Origin: Nonomuraea turcica
GTDB taxonomy: Bacteria > Actinomycetota > Actinomycetes > Streptosporangiales > Streptosporangiaceae
Direction: 5' to 3'
NCBI RefSeq assembly: GCF_030718205.1
Contig: NZ_JAUZQF010000003.1
Location: 124,001-188,000 of the forward strand
Length of the DNA: 64,000 nucleotides
A model generated the notes under the pieces. The model did not search any database. It was not told where the DNA came from and worked only from the letters and a program-made list of their open reading frames with translations. The position numbers were made by a program, and so were the translations under genes. Below, one piece after another: positions 10,385-19,375 of this stretch. Numbering within the stretch: the stretch's first letter is position 1; the number at the start of each line of letters is the position of its first letter.

Positions 10385-11722
10385 ATGGTAGAGGAGTGGG
10401 CGCTCGACGCCACTGGCCAGGAAAAGAGACGACAGCTGGTCCGGGCGGTGATCGCCTCGGCCGTCGGCACCTCGATCGAATGGTATGACTTCTTCCTGTA
10501 CGGCTTCGCGGCCAGCACCATCTTCGCGCAGCTGTTCTTCCCCACGAGCGATCCGACCACGGGCCTGCTGCTCGCGCTCGGCACCTACTTCGGCGGTTTC
10601 GCCGCCCGCCCGATCGGCGCGGCGATCTTCGGCCACTACGGTGACCGCATCGGCCGCAAGGCCACCCTGATCATCACGCTGCTGGCCATGGGCGTCGCCA
10701 CCGCGCTCGTGGGCCTGGTGCCGACCTACGAGCAGATCGGCATCTGGGGCGGCATCCTGCTGACCCTCCTGCGCCTGCTGCAGGGCATCAGCGTCGGCGG
10801 CGAATGGGGTGGCTCCGTCCTGCTCGCCACCGAGTGGGGCCAGTCGCGCGGCGGGCGGCGCGGCTTCCTCGGAAGCTGGCCGCAGTTCGGCGTCCCCGTC
10901 GGTCTCGTGCTCGGCTACCTGGCGCTGCAGACCTTCCAGCCGGTCGACCCCTACTGGGGCTGGCGCATCCCGTTCCTGCTCAGCATCGTGATGGCCGCAG
11001 TCGGGCTCTACATCAGGCTCGGCATCCTGGAGACTCCGGTCTTCGCCAAGGTCCTCGCGGAGAACAAGGTCGAGCGGGTCCCCGTGCGCGAGGTCATCGT
11101 CAGGAACTGGCGGGAGATCGTGCTGAGCGCGCTGCTGCGCACCGGGCAGCAGGCGCCGTTCTACATCTTCACCGTCTTCGTCCTCACCTACGCCACCAAG
11201 ACGCTGGGCTTCGAGGCCAGCGACGTCTACACGTACGTGATCGTCGCGGGCATCGTCTCGCTCTTCACGGTTCCGTTCTGGGGTTACATCTCCGACCTCG
11301 TGGGCCGCAGGCGCCTGTACATCGTGGGCGCCGCCGCCATGGCCGTCTGGTCCTTCATCTACTGGCCGCTGCTGGACACCCGCGTCCCGTCGCTGGTCTT
11401 CCTGGCCATCGTGCTGGCCGCGCCGATCCACGACATCCAATACGGCCCGCAGGCCACGTTCATCGCCGAGAGCTTCACCGGCCGGCTGCGTTACAGCGGC
11501 GCCTCGCTCGGCTACCAGCTGGCCTCGGTGACGGCCGGCGGGCCGGCGCCGCTGATCGCCGTCTGGCTGTACGCGACCTACCAGAGCTCGCTGTCCATCG
11601 CGATCTACATGGCGATCTGCGCGTTGATCAGCGTGGTGGCGGCGTTCGCGCTGAAGGATCGCTCGCACTACGACTACGCGGTCGAGTACGACGAGCCGCA
11701 CCCGTCAAAAGCCGCGGAGTGA
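10385..11722 (+). CDS. MFS transporter, metabolite:H+ symporter (MHS) family
   Basis: 445 aa with 12 predicted membrane segments. The N-terminal SIEWYDFFLYG motif and the RPIGAAIFGHYGDRIGRK loop are typical of MHS symporters (shikimate, proline/betaine, dicarboxylate uptake). A GAGGAGCGG site precedes ATG 10385. It stands alone between a divergent lipoprotein gene and a STAS gene, so its substrate is unknown. It is a clear paralogue of the transporter at 52082-53389 in the hydroxycinnamate cluster. Confidence 0.9.
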   Translation: MVEEWALDATGQEKRRQLVRAVIASAVGTSIEWYDFFLYGFAASTIFAQLFFPTSDPTTGLLLALGTYFGGFAARPIGAAIFGHYGDRIGRKATLIITLLAMGVATALVGLVPTYEQIGIWGGILLTLLRLLQGISVGGEWGGSVLLATEWGQSRGGRRGFLGSWPQFGVPVGLVLGYLALQTFQPVDPYWGWRIPFLLSIVMAAVGLYIRLGILETPVFAKVLAENKVERVPVREVIVRNWREIVLSALLRTGQQAPFYIFTVFVLTYATKTLGFEASDVYTYVIVAGIVSLFTVPFWGYISDLVGRRRLYIVGAAAMAVWSFIYWPLLDTRVPSLVFLAIVLAAPIHDIQYGPQATFIAESFTGRLRYSGASLGYQLASVTAGGPAPLIAVWLYATYQSSLSIAIYMAICALISVVAAFALKDRSHYDYAVEYDEPHPSKAAE

Positions 11723-11837
11723 GGCGAGCCCACAGGGGAAGAGTTTCTACAGAAAATCTATTCCGGTATTTCTCATCGCATGTTACGGTGAACCTGTCCG
11801 GCCAGAACAATCCTTCCGTCGCGGGCAGCAGGGAGGG

Positions 11838-12218
11838 GTGAGCTGCCGTATGCGCCGCGTAAGCAAGGCGGACGGCGAGCCCATGACCACCGTCAGCCAG
11901 TTGCTTTACGTCGATCATCTCGTTCGCGTCACCTGCGCTGTGACGCCCGGCTCGGCGCTGATCCGCATCATCGGCGAGCTCGACAAGACCAACAGCGCCG
12001 AGGTGCTGCGCATGCTGGAACGGTCCCGGCGGATCGACCATCCGCTCGTCCTCGACGTCGGCCAGGTCGGCTTCGCCGACGTCACGGCAGTCAGGGCACT
12101 GGTGGCCTTCGCCGAGCGGACCGGCGCGCCCATCCGCGACACCCCGTACCAGATGCGCCGCTTGATGCGGCTCATGCGGCTGCGGCCCTTCGGTGAGCCG
12201 GAAAACCCCTCCTCGTAG
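11838..12218 (+). CDS. STAS-domain protein (anti-sigma factor antagonist-like)
   Basis: Up to 126 aa. The STAS fold is shown by GSALIRIIGELDKTNSAEV and LVLDVGQVGFADVTAVRAL. In phosphorylatable antagonists (SpoIIAA/RsbV) the second motif reads FIDS; here the Ser position is Val, followed by Thr, so classical serine phosphorylation is unlikely. The start is uncertain: GTG 11838 sits close to GGGAGG, while ATG 11850 and ATG 11883 also fit. It may tune an anti-sigma factor, perhaps linked to the SigB/SigF-type gene at 14408; that link is only proximity. Confidence 0.75.
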   Translation: MSCRMRRVSKADGEPMTTVSQLLYVDHLVRVTCAVTPGSALIRIIGELDKTNSAEVLRMLERSRRIDHPLVLDVGQVGFADVTAVRALVAFAERTGAPIRDTPYQMRRLMRLMRLRPFGEPENPSS

Positions 12219-12220
12219 GG

Positions 12221-12499
12221 CTATTCGGCCGGGCGGCGGTGCTCGCCGACCAGGTGGCCGTTCTGCCGGATCTGCGCCGCGTCGTACGGGCGGACCGGCC
12301 GGGTGACGAATGACTCAGCGATGCTGTCAGCATGCACCCGGTCGACGCCCCAGCCGATCGTGTGCCAGCGGCCCAGCCCGTCCTCGCCGGTGGAGTCCAG
12401 CACGGCGATCTCGAAAAGCTGGGCGGCCGGAGCCGGAGTGCAGGAGACGTGCCCGGTGGGCACGGCGGTCCGCCGGCTGTCGATACCCGGCTGTTCCAT
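12221..12499 (-). CDS. Hypothetical protein (92 aa)
   Basis: ATG 12499 follows GAAAGGAG at ideal spacing, which favours it over the longer open frame to 12571. The protein has a WHTIGWGVDRVHADSIAE segment and a charged C-terminus. No domain, signal peptide or membrane segment is recognised. It converges on the STAS gene with only 2 nt between stops. Confidence 0.6.
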   Translation of the reverse strand: MEQPGIDSRRTAVPTGHVSCTPAPAAQLFEIAVLDSTGEDGLGRWHTIGWGVDRVHADSIAESFVTRPVRPYDAAQIRQNGHLVGEHRRPAE

Positions 12500-12629
12500 A
12501 TGGGGCTCCTTTCCGCCCGGTACGATCGTCACCCGGAACAAGGTCATACCCGGCTTTGGGTACCGAAACATCCGCGGGCCCTACGCTGTCGAAGGGGACA
12601 CTAGTCTGCGGCCAGGAGCGTGAGAATCG

Positions 12630-12965
12630 GTGAGCACTTACCACGATCGTTCTTCTTCTTCCTCCTGGACCTTCCTCACCCACCATGCCCGGGTTCTGCT
12701 GGAGATCGCCCGCGATCCCGAGGTCCGGCTGCGCGACATCGCCGCCAGCATCGGCATCACCGAACGCGCCGTACAGGGCATCGTGACCGACCTGCACGAG
12801 GCCGGCTACGTGGCGCGCGAGCGGGTGGGGCGGCGCAACCGCTACATCCTCCACCTCGATCAGTCCTTCCGCTACCCGACCGAGGCCAACCTGCCCGTCC
12901 GCCTCCTCATCGACCTGTTCACCCGGCACGACCTCTCCCAGGACCAGTCGCTCGAGTCGCACTGA
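12630..12965 (+). CDS. Small winged-helix (MarR/ArsR-like) regulator
   Basis: 111 aa from GTG 12630, with GGAG about 12 nt upstream. Residues about 15-75 form a helix-turn-helix with a wing: RLRDIAASIGITERAVQGIV, then EAGYVARERVGRRNRYILH. There is no separate effector domain. This single-domain type is widespread in actinobacteria; the target is unknown. It is divergent from the hypothetical gene at 12221-12499. Confidence 0.75.
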   Translation: MSTYHDRSSSSSWTFLTHHARVLLEIARDPEVRLRDIAASIGITERAVQGIVTDLHEAGYVARERVGRRNRYILHLDQSFRYPTEANLPVRLLIDLFTRHDLSQDQSLESH

Positions 12966-13000
12966 CCGGCTGAACCGGCCAGTGCCCCGCCGGACGCGGC

Positions 13001-14119
13001 TCAGCCCCACACCCTCTGGGCGGTGTCGACGACCAACTCCAGCTTGCGCCGCTCGTCGTCCACGGTCAGCAGGTTGCCCCTGGCCGTGGAGGCGAAGCCG
13101 CACTGCGGGCTGATCGCGAGGTTCTCCGGCGGCACGTACTTGGCGGCCTCGTCGATCCGGCGGCGCAGGTCGTCCTGCGACTCCAACGTCGGGACCTTGG
13201 AGGAGACGAGTCCGAGGACGACGGTGGTGCCCTGGGCCACGAACCGCAGCGGCTCGAACCCGCCGGCCCGCTCGGTGTCGTACTCGAGCAGGAACCGGTC
13301 CACCGGCACCTCGCCGAACAACCGCTCGGCGATCGGCTCGTAGCCTCCCGTGGACATCCACGCGCTGCGGTTGTTGCCCCTGCAGATGTGCATCCCGACC
13401 GTGACGTCGGGGTTCATGGCCTTGGTGGCGCGCACCAGCTCGGCGTCCACCGCGACCGTCGCGTCGAGTATCGCCTCAGGGCCGGGGGCGCCGGGTCCCA
13501 TGAGGCGCGCGCGGAAGTCGGCGTCGAACACCATGTTGTAGCTCAGGGAGTCCAGCTGGATCCAGTTGACCCCCAGGCCCAGCAGCTCCTCGATCTCCTT
13601 GATCCGCAGCGAGACGAGGTCGCGCATCATGTCGCCGGGCGTGGGGTAGACGGCCTGGCTGAGCTCCGGCCGCCACAGGAGGTTCCCCATCGAGGAGCTC
13701 ATCATCGTGATCTTGAACTGACCGGATGCGTGCCGGGCCATGAAACCGGCCTCGACGGCGGTGAGATGCGCCTTCTGAGTGAGCTTGGCATTCGCGGCCA
13801 CCATCTGGAACGCGGTCTCCTCGGGCGGCGGCATGCCGTCCTCCCTGAACCACGCCGCCGTGGGCACCTCGACCGGCACCACCCCGCCCAGCGACTCCAG
13901 CAGGCCCGCCATCCAGGTGGCCCGCCGCATCTCGCCGTCGGTGAAGACCTCGATCCCGGCCTCACGCTGGAGCCGGATCGCGGCCAGCACCGCGTCGTCC
14001 TCCAGCTTGGCCAGTTCCTCGCCGCTCACCTCGCCCTTTTCGCGCGCCTGCCTGGCCTGCAGCAGCTCGGGCGGCCGCAGCAGGCTCCCGACGTGCTCGG
14101 CGTGGTGGATCGCGGGCAT
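13001..14119 (-). CDS. MetE C-terminal-domain-like methyltransferase
   Basis: 372 aa, matching the short MetE-like proteins (YxjG/YxjH type) that contain only the catalytic barrel of cobalamin-independent methionine synthase. The zinc ligands can be placed: His and Cys in GMHICRGNN, Glu in LLEYDTERA and Cys in SPQCGFAS. The N-terminal half of full MetE is absent, so the methyl donor may not be folate. A strong GAGGAGGAAGT site precedes ATG 14119. The gene is monocistronic. Confidence 0.8.
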   Translation of the reverse strand: MPAIHHAEHVGSLLRPPELLQARQAREKGEVSGEELAKLEDDAVLAAIRLQREAGIEVFTDGEMRRATWMAGLLESLGGVVPVEVPTAAWFREDGMPPPEETAFQMVAANAKLTQKAHLTAVEAGFMARHASGQFKITMMSSSMGNLLWRPELSQAVYPTPGDMMRDLVSLRIKEIEELLGLGVNWIQLDSLSYNMVFDADFRARLMGPGAPGPEAILDATVAVDAELVRATKAMNPDVTVGMHICRGNNRSAWMSTGGYEPIAERLFGEVPVDRFLLEYDTERAGGFEPLRFVAQGTTVVLGLVSSKVPTLESQDDLRRRIDEAAKYVPPENLAISPQCGFASTARGNLLTVDDERRKLELVVDTAQRVWG

Positions 14120-14237
14120 ACTTCCTCCTCGGTGTCAGGGACGCGGGAGATCGGGGGGCCGCGTCCGCCGTGAGGTGAGAGAGTCCACCCGCCACTGTCC
14201 GCCACAGGGGCAAGGTCGTCCACCCCTGAGATGTTTC

Positions 14238-14267
14238 TTGCAGTGTGATCGTTTCGTGATCTAGAAT
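14238..14267 (+). promoter_or_regulatory. Candidate housekeeping-type promoter of the sigma factor gene
   Basis: TTGCAG (14238-14243) and TAGAAT (14262-14267) are separated by 18 nt. This leaves a 5' UTR of about 130 nt before ATG 14408. No SigB/SigF-type promoter was confidently found here. Confidence 0.45.
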
Positions 14268-14407
14268 GGCGATAAGTGGGGATTGGGTGGGAATTACTGA
14301 TCCCGAAGTCCAGCAGAGGGCTTCGACTCACGCGAACGGCGTGGTGTGCCTCTGCCTGGACTTTTTTGGTGTGCAGGGGCGCCTGAGACTTACTCTTGGA
14401 GTATCCG

Positions 14408-15178
14408 ATGGCAGTCCTGGAAATCGCGTTCGAAGAGATGACCGCCGAGCAGCTGCTGGCCGAGATGAAGCGGCCGGAGACCTCGGACCTGCAGAAGATC
14501 CGCATCCGTGAGCGTCTGGTGGAGATGTACGCAGGTCTGGTCAACGACGTCACGCGACGCTACTACCACCGCGGCGAACCCATGGAGGACCTGCGCCAGG
14601 CCGCGTACGTCGGACTGATGAAGGCCATCAACGGCTTCGACCCGGACCTCGGGCACGAGTTCCGCGGCTACGCGATGATCACGATGGTGGGCGAGGTCAA
14701 GCGGCACTTCCGCGACCGTACCTGGGCCATCAGGGTGCCGCGCGTCTTCCAGGAGCGCCGGTTGGAGCTCAACAAGGCGACCGCCGAGCTCACGCAGACG
14801 CTCGGCCACGCGCCGACCGTCGGGGAGCTGGCCGCCAAGATGGGCATCTCGCAGGAGGACGTGCTGCTCACGCTCGACGCGTCGGCGGCGTACAACACGC
14901 TGTCGCTGGACGCGCCGGTCGGCGGCGAGGAGGACGCGGCCGACCTGGGCGACTTCCTGCCCGCGCAGGACGACACGCTGGACGACCTGCTGGGCGCCTA
15001 CGCGATCAAGCCGCTCATCGACGCGCTGCCGGACAGGGAACGCAACATCCTCCTCATGCGCTTCTACGGCAACATGACCCAATCCGAGATCGCCGCCGAG
15101 TTCGGCATCTCGCAGATGCACGTGTCCCGCATCCTGCGCGCCGTGCTGGCCAAGCTGCGCGCTCAGCTGCAGGACTGA
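14408..15178 (+). CDS. RNA polymerase sigma factor, SigB/SigF type
   Basis: 256 aa. Sigma-70 group 3: region 2 contains YHRGEPMEDLRQAAYVGLMKA and the DNA-melting segment FRGYAMITMVGEVKRHFRD; region 3 contains LGHAPTVGELAAKMGI; region 4 ends in MTQSEIAAEFGISQMHVSRI. The short group 3 form is typical of stress or developmental sigma factors controlled by anti-sigma factors. ATG 14408 follows TTGGAG at 6 nt; the in-frame TTG at 14396 is part of that site. No anti-sigma factor is adjacent; a STAS protein lies 2.2 kb upstream. Confidence 0.92.
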   Translation: MAVLEIAFEEMTAEQLLAEMKRPETSDLQKIRIRERLVEMYAGLVNDVTRRYYHRGEPMEDLRQAAYVGLMKAINGFDPDLGHEFRGYAMITMVGEVKRHFRDRTWAIRVPRVFQERRLELNKATAELTQTLGHAPTVGELAAKMGISQEDVLLTLDASAAYNTLSLDAPVGGEEDAADLGDFLPAQDDTLDDLLGAYAIKPLIDALPDRERNILLMRFYGNMTQSEIAAEFGISQMHVSRILRAVLAKLRAQLQD

Positions 15179-15183
15179 GCGGC

Positions 15184-15796
15184 CTATCCGGTACGCCAGT
15201 CGCCCGAGCCGAGCGCCCCGGCGGCCTGCGGGCCCATCAGTCCCAGGCCGCCGTCGACGTAGACGGTCGCCCCCGTGACGTACGAGGCGGCAGGGCCGGC
15301 GAGGAAGGCGATGACCGCGGCGATCTCGCCGGGCGCCACGGTGATGCCGTATTCGGCCAGTTCCAGCGCCAGGACGCGGCTGAGCAGGCGCAGCCCGCCC
15401 TTGGCCGCGCAGTACGGGCCCGCGCCCACCCGCGGATACTCCTCGTGCACGCTGGTGACGTTGACGATGCGGCCGCCCCGGCCGGAGGCGATCATGCGTT
15501 TGGCGGCCCGCTGCGCGCACAGGAAGGCGCCGTCGAGGTCCACCGCCAGGACGGACCGCGGCCAGCTCGTCCACGACCGCCGCGGCCCGCTCGGGGTCGG
15601 TCAGATCGTGCCGGCGCACGGCCGGGGCCCTGCCGAGCCCGCGTACCAGCCCGGCCGTGTCCTCCGCGCCGTCGCGATCGCTGTGGTAGGTGATGCCGAC
15701 GTCGAACCCCTGCTCGGCCAGCGCCACGGCAGTGGCCTTGCCGATGCCGGAATCGGCCCCGGTGACGATGGCTACCAGGTCGTACATGTCGCTCAT
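15184..15796 (-). pseudogene. SDR oxidoreductase pseudogene (internal deletions and frameshift)
   Basis: From ATG 15796 the frame encodes a normal SDR N-terminus (IVTGADSGIGKATAVAL). After VVDELAA it leaves the frame, and the continuation (VLAVDLDGAFLC) is found in another frame. About 30 codons with the NNAG motif are missing at this junction. Further on, ITV runs straight into APGEIA and then AVIAFLAGP; compared with the family, NAV and about 30 residues of the substrate loop are missing. The catalytic Tyr/Lys segment (YCAAKGG) survives. Several lesions make a sequencing error unlikely. It abuts the sigma factor gene convergently. Confidence 0.82.
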
Positions 15797-15875
15797 GCCA
15801 ACCTTGGTCCCCCAAGGACCGCTCGGTAGTCTCCATGTCCATCGTGTGAAAGCTCTCCCGGACGGATCCCCCTGC

Positions 15876-17528
15876 ATGAACGCTGATGTCATCGTCGTCG
15901 GAGCCGGCCTGGCCGGGTTGGTGGCGACCTGTGAGCTCGTCGACGCAGGCAAGAAGGTTCTTCTGCTCGACCAGGAGAACGCGGCCAACCTCGGCGGCCA
16001 GGCCCACTGGTCCTTCGGCGGCCTGTTTCTGGTCAACTCGCCGGAGCAGCGCCGGCTCGGCGTACGCGACTCCTTCGAACTGGCCTGGCACGACTGGCAG
16101 GGCAGTGCCGGGTTCGACCGCCTCGACGACGAGGACTCCTGGGCGGTCCAGTGGGCGCGGGCATACGTGGAGTTCGCCTCCGGGGAGAAGCGGGCCTGGC
16201 TCGAGCGCCTCGGCGTCAAGCTGCTGCCCACCGTCGGCTGGGCCGAACGCGGCGGGTTGCGCGCGGACGGGCACGGCAACTCCGTGCCGCGTTTCCACAT
16301 CGCGTGGGGGACCGGGCCGGGCGTGCTGGAGCCGTTCGTCCGCCGGGTCCGGCAGGCCGCCGACGAGGGGCTGGTCACCTTCCGCCACCGTCACCGGGTC
16401 GACGAGCTCGTCGTGTCCGGCGGCGCCGTCCAGGGCGTGCGCGGGACGCTGCTGGCCGCGGACGACTCGCCGCGCGGTGTCACCTCCAGCCGCGAGCCGG
16501 TCGGCGAGTTCGAGCTCGCCGCCCCCGCCGTGATCGTCACGAGCGGCGGGATCGGCGGCGACCACGAGCTGGTACGCCGCTACTGGCCCGAGAGCCTCGG
16601 ACCCGCGCCGGAGAGCATGCTCACGGGCGTGCCCGCCCACGTCGACGGGCGCATGCTGGAGATCAGCGCCCAGGCCGGGGCGCGGCTGGTCAACCGCGAC
16701 CGCATGTGGCACTACACCGAGGGCGTCCGCAACTGGGATCCCATCTGGCCGGGACACGGCATCCGGATCCTGCCCGGCCCCTCCTCCCTGTGGCTGGACG
16801 CGCTGGGCCGGCGGCTGCCCGACCCGTGCCTGCCCGGCTACGACACGATGAGCACGCTGCGGCATCTGCGGAGCACCGGGCACGACCACTCCTGGTTCGT
16901 GCTCACCCAGAAGATCATCGAGAAGGAGTTCGCGCTGTCGGGTTCGGAGCAGAATCCCGACATCACCCGGAAGGACCGGCGGGCCTTCCTCAAGGAGCGG
17001 CTGGTCGGCAAGGGCGCGCCCGCCCCAGTGGAGGCCTTCAAACGGCACGGCGCGGATTTCGTCGTCGCCTCCACCGTGGAGGACTTGGTGGCGCGGATGA
17101 ACGAGCTGACCAAGGCGCCGCTGCTCGACCCCGCCCTCGTCCGCCGCCAGATCGTGGCCCGCGACCTGCAGCTGGCCAACCCCTACAGCAAGGACGCCCA
17201 GGTCCAGGGCATCCGCAACGCGCGCCGCTACGTCGGCGACCGGCTGGGCCGCGTCGCCACGCCGCACCGGCTCCTCGATCCGGCCGCCGGTCCGCTGATC
17301 GGTGTCATGCTGCACGTGCTGACCCGCAAGACGCTCGGCGGCATCCAGACCGACCTGGACTCGCGGGCGCTGGGCCGGGACGGGCGGCCGGTCGAGGGGT
17401 TGTTCGCGGCGGGGGAGGTGGCCGGGTTCGGCGGCGGCGGCGTGCACGGGTGCAACGCGCTGGAGGGCACGTTCCTCGGGGGCTGCCTGTTCTCCGGCCG
17501 CCAGGCCGGCCGCGCCGCCGCCGGCTGA
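15876..17528 (+). CDS. FAD-binding dehydrogenase (fumarate reductase/ketosteroid dehydrogenase-like)
   Basis: 550 aa from ATG 15876. The N-terminal dinucleotide motif is VVGAGLAGLVATCEL, followed by QENAANLGGQAHWSFGG, and the C-terminal flavin segment is FGGGGVHGCNALEGTFLGG. These match a group of actinobacterial FAD-binding dehydrogenases of about 550 aa, related to flavoprotein subunits of fumarate reductase and 3-ketosteroid-delta1-dehydrogenase. The substrate is unknown. The frame is open upstream to 15690, but that part overlaps the SDR pseudogene on the other strand. It converges with the SnoaL-like gene. Confidence 0.8.
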   Translation: MNADVIVVGAGLAGLVATCELVDAGKKVLLLDQENAANLGGQAHWSFGGLFLVNSPEQRRLGVRDSFELAWHDWQGSAGFDRLDDEDSWAVQWARAYVEFASGEKRAWLERLGVKLLPTVGWAERGGLRADGHGNSVPRFHIAWGTGPGVLEPFVRRVRQAADEGLVTFRHRHRVDELVVSGGAVQGVRGTLLAADDSPRGVTSSREPVGEFELAAPAVIVTSGGIGGDHELVRRYWPESLGPAPESMLTGVPAHVDGRMLEISAQAGARLVNRDRMWHYTEGVRNWDPIWPGHGIRILPGPSSLWLDALGRRLPDPCLPGYDTMSTLRHLRSTGHDHSWFVLTQKIIEKEFALSGSEQNPDITRKDRRAFLKERLVGKGAPAPVEAFKRHGADFVVASTVEDLVARMNELTKAPLLDPALVRRQIVARDLQLANPYSKDAQVQGIRNARRYVGDRLGRVATPHRLLDPAAGPLIGVMLHVLTRKTLGGIQTDLDSRALGRDGRPVEGLFAAGEVAGFGGGGVHGCNALEGTFLGGCLFSGRQAGRAAAG

Positions 17529-17534
17529 CCGGGG

Positions 17535-17873
17535 CTACTCGAAGAAGCCGATCACCCGGCGGATACGATCTCCCGCGAACTCCACGACGTCGTACCCGGT
17601 GGCCACGGGGGCGTCAGGAGCGCCGAGCTTCCAGGTGAACAACGCCGTGTCGTGATGGGCGCCGATCAAGGTGCCCAGGCTGAACATCAGGTCGCCGAGC
17701 TTCTCGTGCGCCCGGCCGATCGCCTCCGAGAGCTCGGCGTGCCCGTGCAGGCCGGCGTGGTCGGGGTCGCTGTAGACAGAGTCCTCGGTGAGGACGTCCT
17801 TGATGAGGACCTGACGCGTGGCGGCGTCGCGCTCGTTCCAGACGTCGAGGTACCGGAGAATGAGGTCGTTCAT
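17535..17873 (-). CDS. SnoaL-like (NTF2 fold) protein
   Basis: 112 aa. It opens with LILRYLDVWNERDAATRQ and ends with GYDVVEFAGDRIRRVIGFFE, the outline of SnoaL-like polyketide cyclase/NTF2 proteins. These bind or isomerise small molecules, and many have no known reaction. ATG 17873 overlaps the stop of the upstream exporter gene (ATGA), so it is translationally coupled to that gene and probably serves the same detoxification locus. Confidence 0.75.
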   Translation of the reverse strand: MNDLILRYLDVWNERDAATRQVLIKDVLTEDSVYSDPDHAGLHGHAELSEAIGRAHEKLGDLMFSLGTLIGAHHDTALFTWKLGAPDAPVATGYDVVEFAGDRIRRVIGFFE

Positions 17874-19291
17874 GAGGTGATTCCTTCCAAAGGGGTGGTC
17901 GTGGACTGCTGCTGCTGAGGGGCGGGTTTGAGTGCCAGGGCGACGAGGCCGCCGAGTGCGGTGACGGCCGCGGCCGCCCATCCGGCCGCATGCAGGCCGT
18001 CGAGCATCTCGGCCGCCGGTGCGCCCGCGTTCACTCCCGCGGTGGCGACGGCGACGAGGATCGCCAGGCCGATCGCGCCGCCGACCTCCTTGGCGGTGGT
18101 GGCCAGGCCCGACGCCACGCCCTGCTCCTGCGGCGCGACCCCGGCCCCGGCCGCGGCGAACAGCGCGACGAAGGCGACGCCGCCGAAGAAGCCCCAGACG
18201 AGGCTGCCAGGGAGGAGTGTCCAGAAGCCGCCGCCCATCGGCATGCCGGCGGTCAGGATCGCGATCCCGGCTCCGGTACCGAGCATCCCGGCGCTGAGCG
18301 TCGTACGGATGCCCCACCGGCTCAGCATCATCGGCGCCGCCCGCAGCGCGGCGGCCATGCAGACGAGGGTGAGAGGCAGGAACGTCAGCCCGGCGTGGAG
18401 CGCGCTGTAGCCGAGCACCGGCTGCAGGTACGAGGTCAGCACGTAGTAGCCGCCGCCCAGGGTGCCCTGGAACACGCCGATGACGACCATCGTGGTGGCA
18501 GGTCCACGGCTGCGGACCAGCCGCAAGGGGATCAGCGGATCGCGGCTGCGCCACTCGACCAGGCACAACAGGCCCAGCAGTGCCGCCCCGGCGACCAGCG
18601 CCCCGGCCCCGCGCACCGTGCCCCAGCCGGCCTCCGGCCCGCTCGCCAGGCCGAACACCAGCAGCGTCGAGCCCGCCGTGGCCAGCAGCGCGCCCGGCAC
18701 GTCGAAACCACCGAAGCCGGAGACACGGCCGGAGTCGGCAGGAAGCAGTCGTGGCGCGGCCAGAGCGGCCCCGGCCGCCAGCGGGACGTTCACGAAGAAC
18801 ACCCACTCCCACCCCAGGTAGTTGGTCAGCACGCCGCCCAGCAGAGATCCCGCGGCCAGCCCCGCGCTGCCTGCCATGCCCCAGGCGCCCAGCGCCCGGT
18901 TGCGGTCCGCGCCCTCCGCGAACCCGCGGTAAATCAACGCGAGCGTGGCCGGCGTGAGCAGGGCCCCGCCGACGCCCTGGACGGCGCGGGCGGCGATCAG
19001 CACCCCCGAGTCCGCTGCCAGGCCGCCGGCCAGCGACGCGACGCCGTACAACGTGAGGCCGAGCACGAACATGCGCCGAGCTCCGAGTTTGTCGACGGCC
19101 CTGCCGCCGAGCAGCAACAACCCGCCGAGGCCGATGGCGTACGCGCTGACCACCCACTGCACGGACTGGGCGGTGAAGCCCAGGGCCGAGCCGATGTCCG
19201 GCAGCGCCACGTACACGATGTTGTAGTCGAGAGCCACGATGAGCTGCGTGAACGCCAGCAGCGCCAGCCGGAGCCCGGGCCGTGCGATCAC
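17870..19291 (-). CDS. MFS exporter, DHA2 (EmrB/QacA) family
   Basis: 473 aa with 14 predicted membrane segments. The motif GGLLLLGGRAVDKLGARRMF is the DHA loop 2-3 signature, and the following LTPATLALIYRGFAEGADRNR segment is typical of drug:H+ antiporters. It is divergent from a TetR gene, and the 84-bp gap carries inverted and direct repeats, the classical layout of a repressed efflux pump. The drug is unknown. Confidence 0.9.
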   Translation of the reverse strand: MIARPGLRLALLAFTQLIVALDYNIVYVALPDIGSALGFTAQSVQWVVSAYAIGLGGLLLLGGRAVDKLGARRMFVLGLTLYGVASLAGGLAADSGVLIAARAVQGVGGALLTPATLALIYRGFAEGADRNRALGAWGMAGSAGLAAGSLLGGVLTNYLGWEWVFFVNVPLAAGAALAAPRLLPADSGRVSGFGGFDVPGALLATAGSTLLVFGLASGPEAGWGTVRGAGALVAGAALLGLLCLVEWRSRDPLIPLRLVRSRGPATTMVVIGVFQGTLGGGYYVLTSYLQPVLGYSALHAGLTFLPLTLVCMAAALRAAPMMLSRWGIRTTLSAGMLGTGAGIAILTAGMPMGGGFWTLLPGSLVWGFFGGVAFVALFAAAGAGVAPQEQGVASGLATTAKEVGGAIGLAILVAVATAGVNAGAPAAEMLDGLHAAGWAAAAVTALGGLVALALKPAPQQQQSTTTPLEGITS

Positions 19292-19375
19292 GACCTACCT
19301 ACACAGTGATTGGTTTCTACACAGCGTTCAAATTTCATACGGCGAACAGTAGCGTAACGCTGTAGAGTGTCAAGG
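19292..19375. promoter_or_regulatory. Divergent promoter/operator between DHA2 exporter and TetR genes
   Basis: An inverted pair ACAGCGTT (19321-19328) and AACGCTGT (19356-19363) spans the region, and AGCGT-A-ACGCT (19351-19361) is a perfect 11-bp dyad. CTACACAG also occurs twice in direct orientation (about 19298-19305 and 19317-19324). The -10 box TAGAGT (19363-19368) of the TetR gene overlaps the right-hand arm. TetR autorepression is inferred. Confidence 0.55.

Noticed and set aside
10295..11701. Long minus-strand open frame opposite the MHS transporter
   Set aside because: It is an antisense shadow produced by high GC codon bias; its translation is low-complexity and has no membrane or domain pattern, while the plus-strand protein has clear family motifs.
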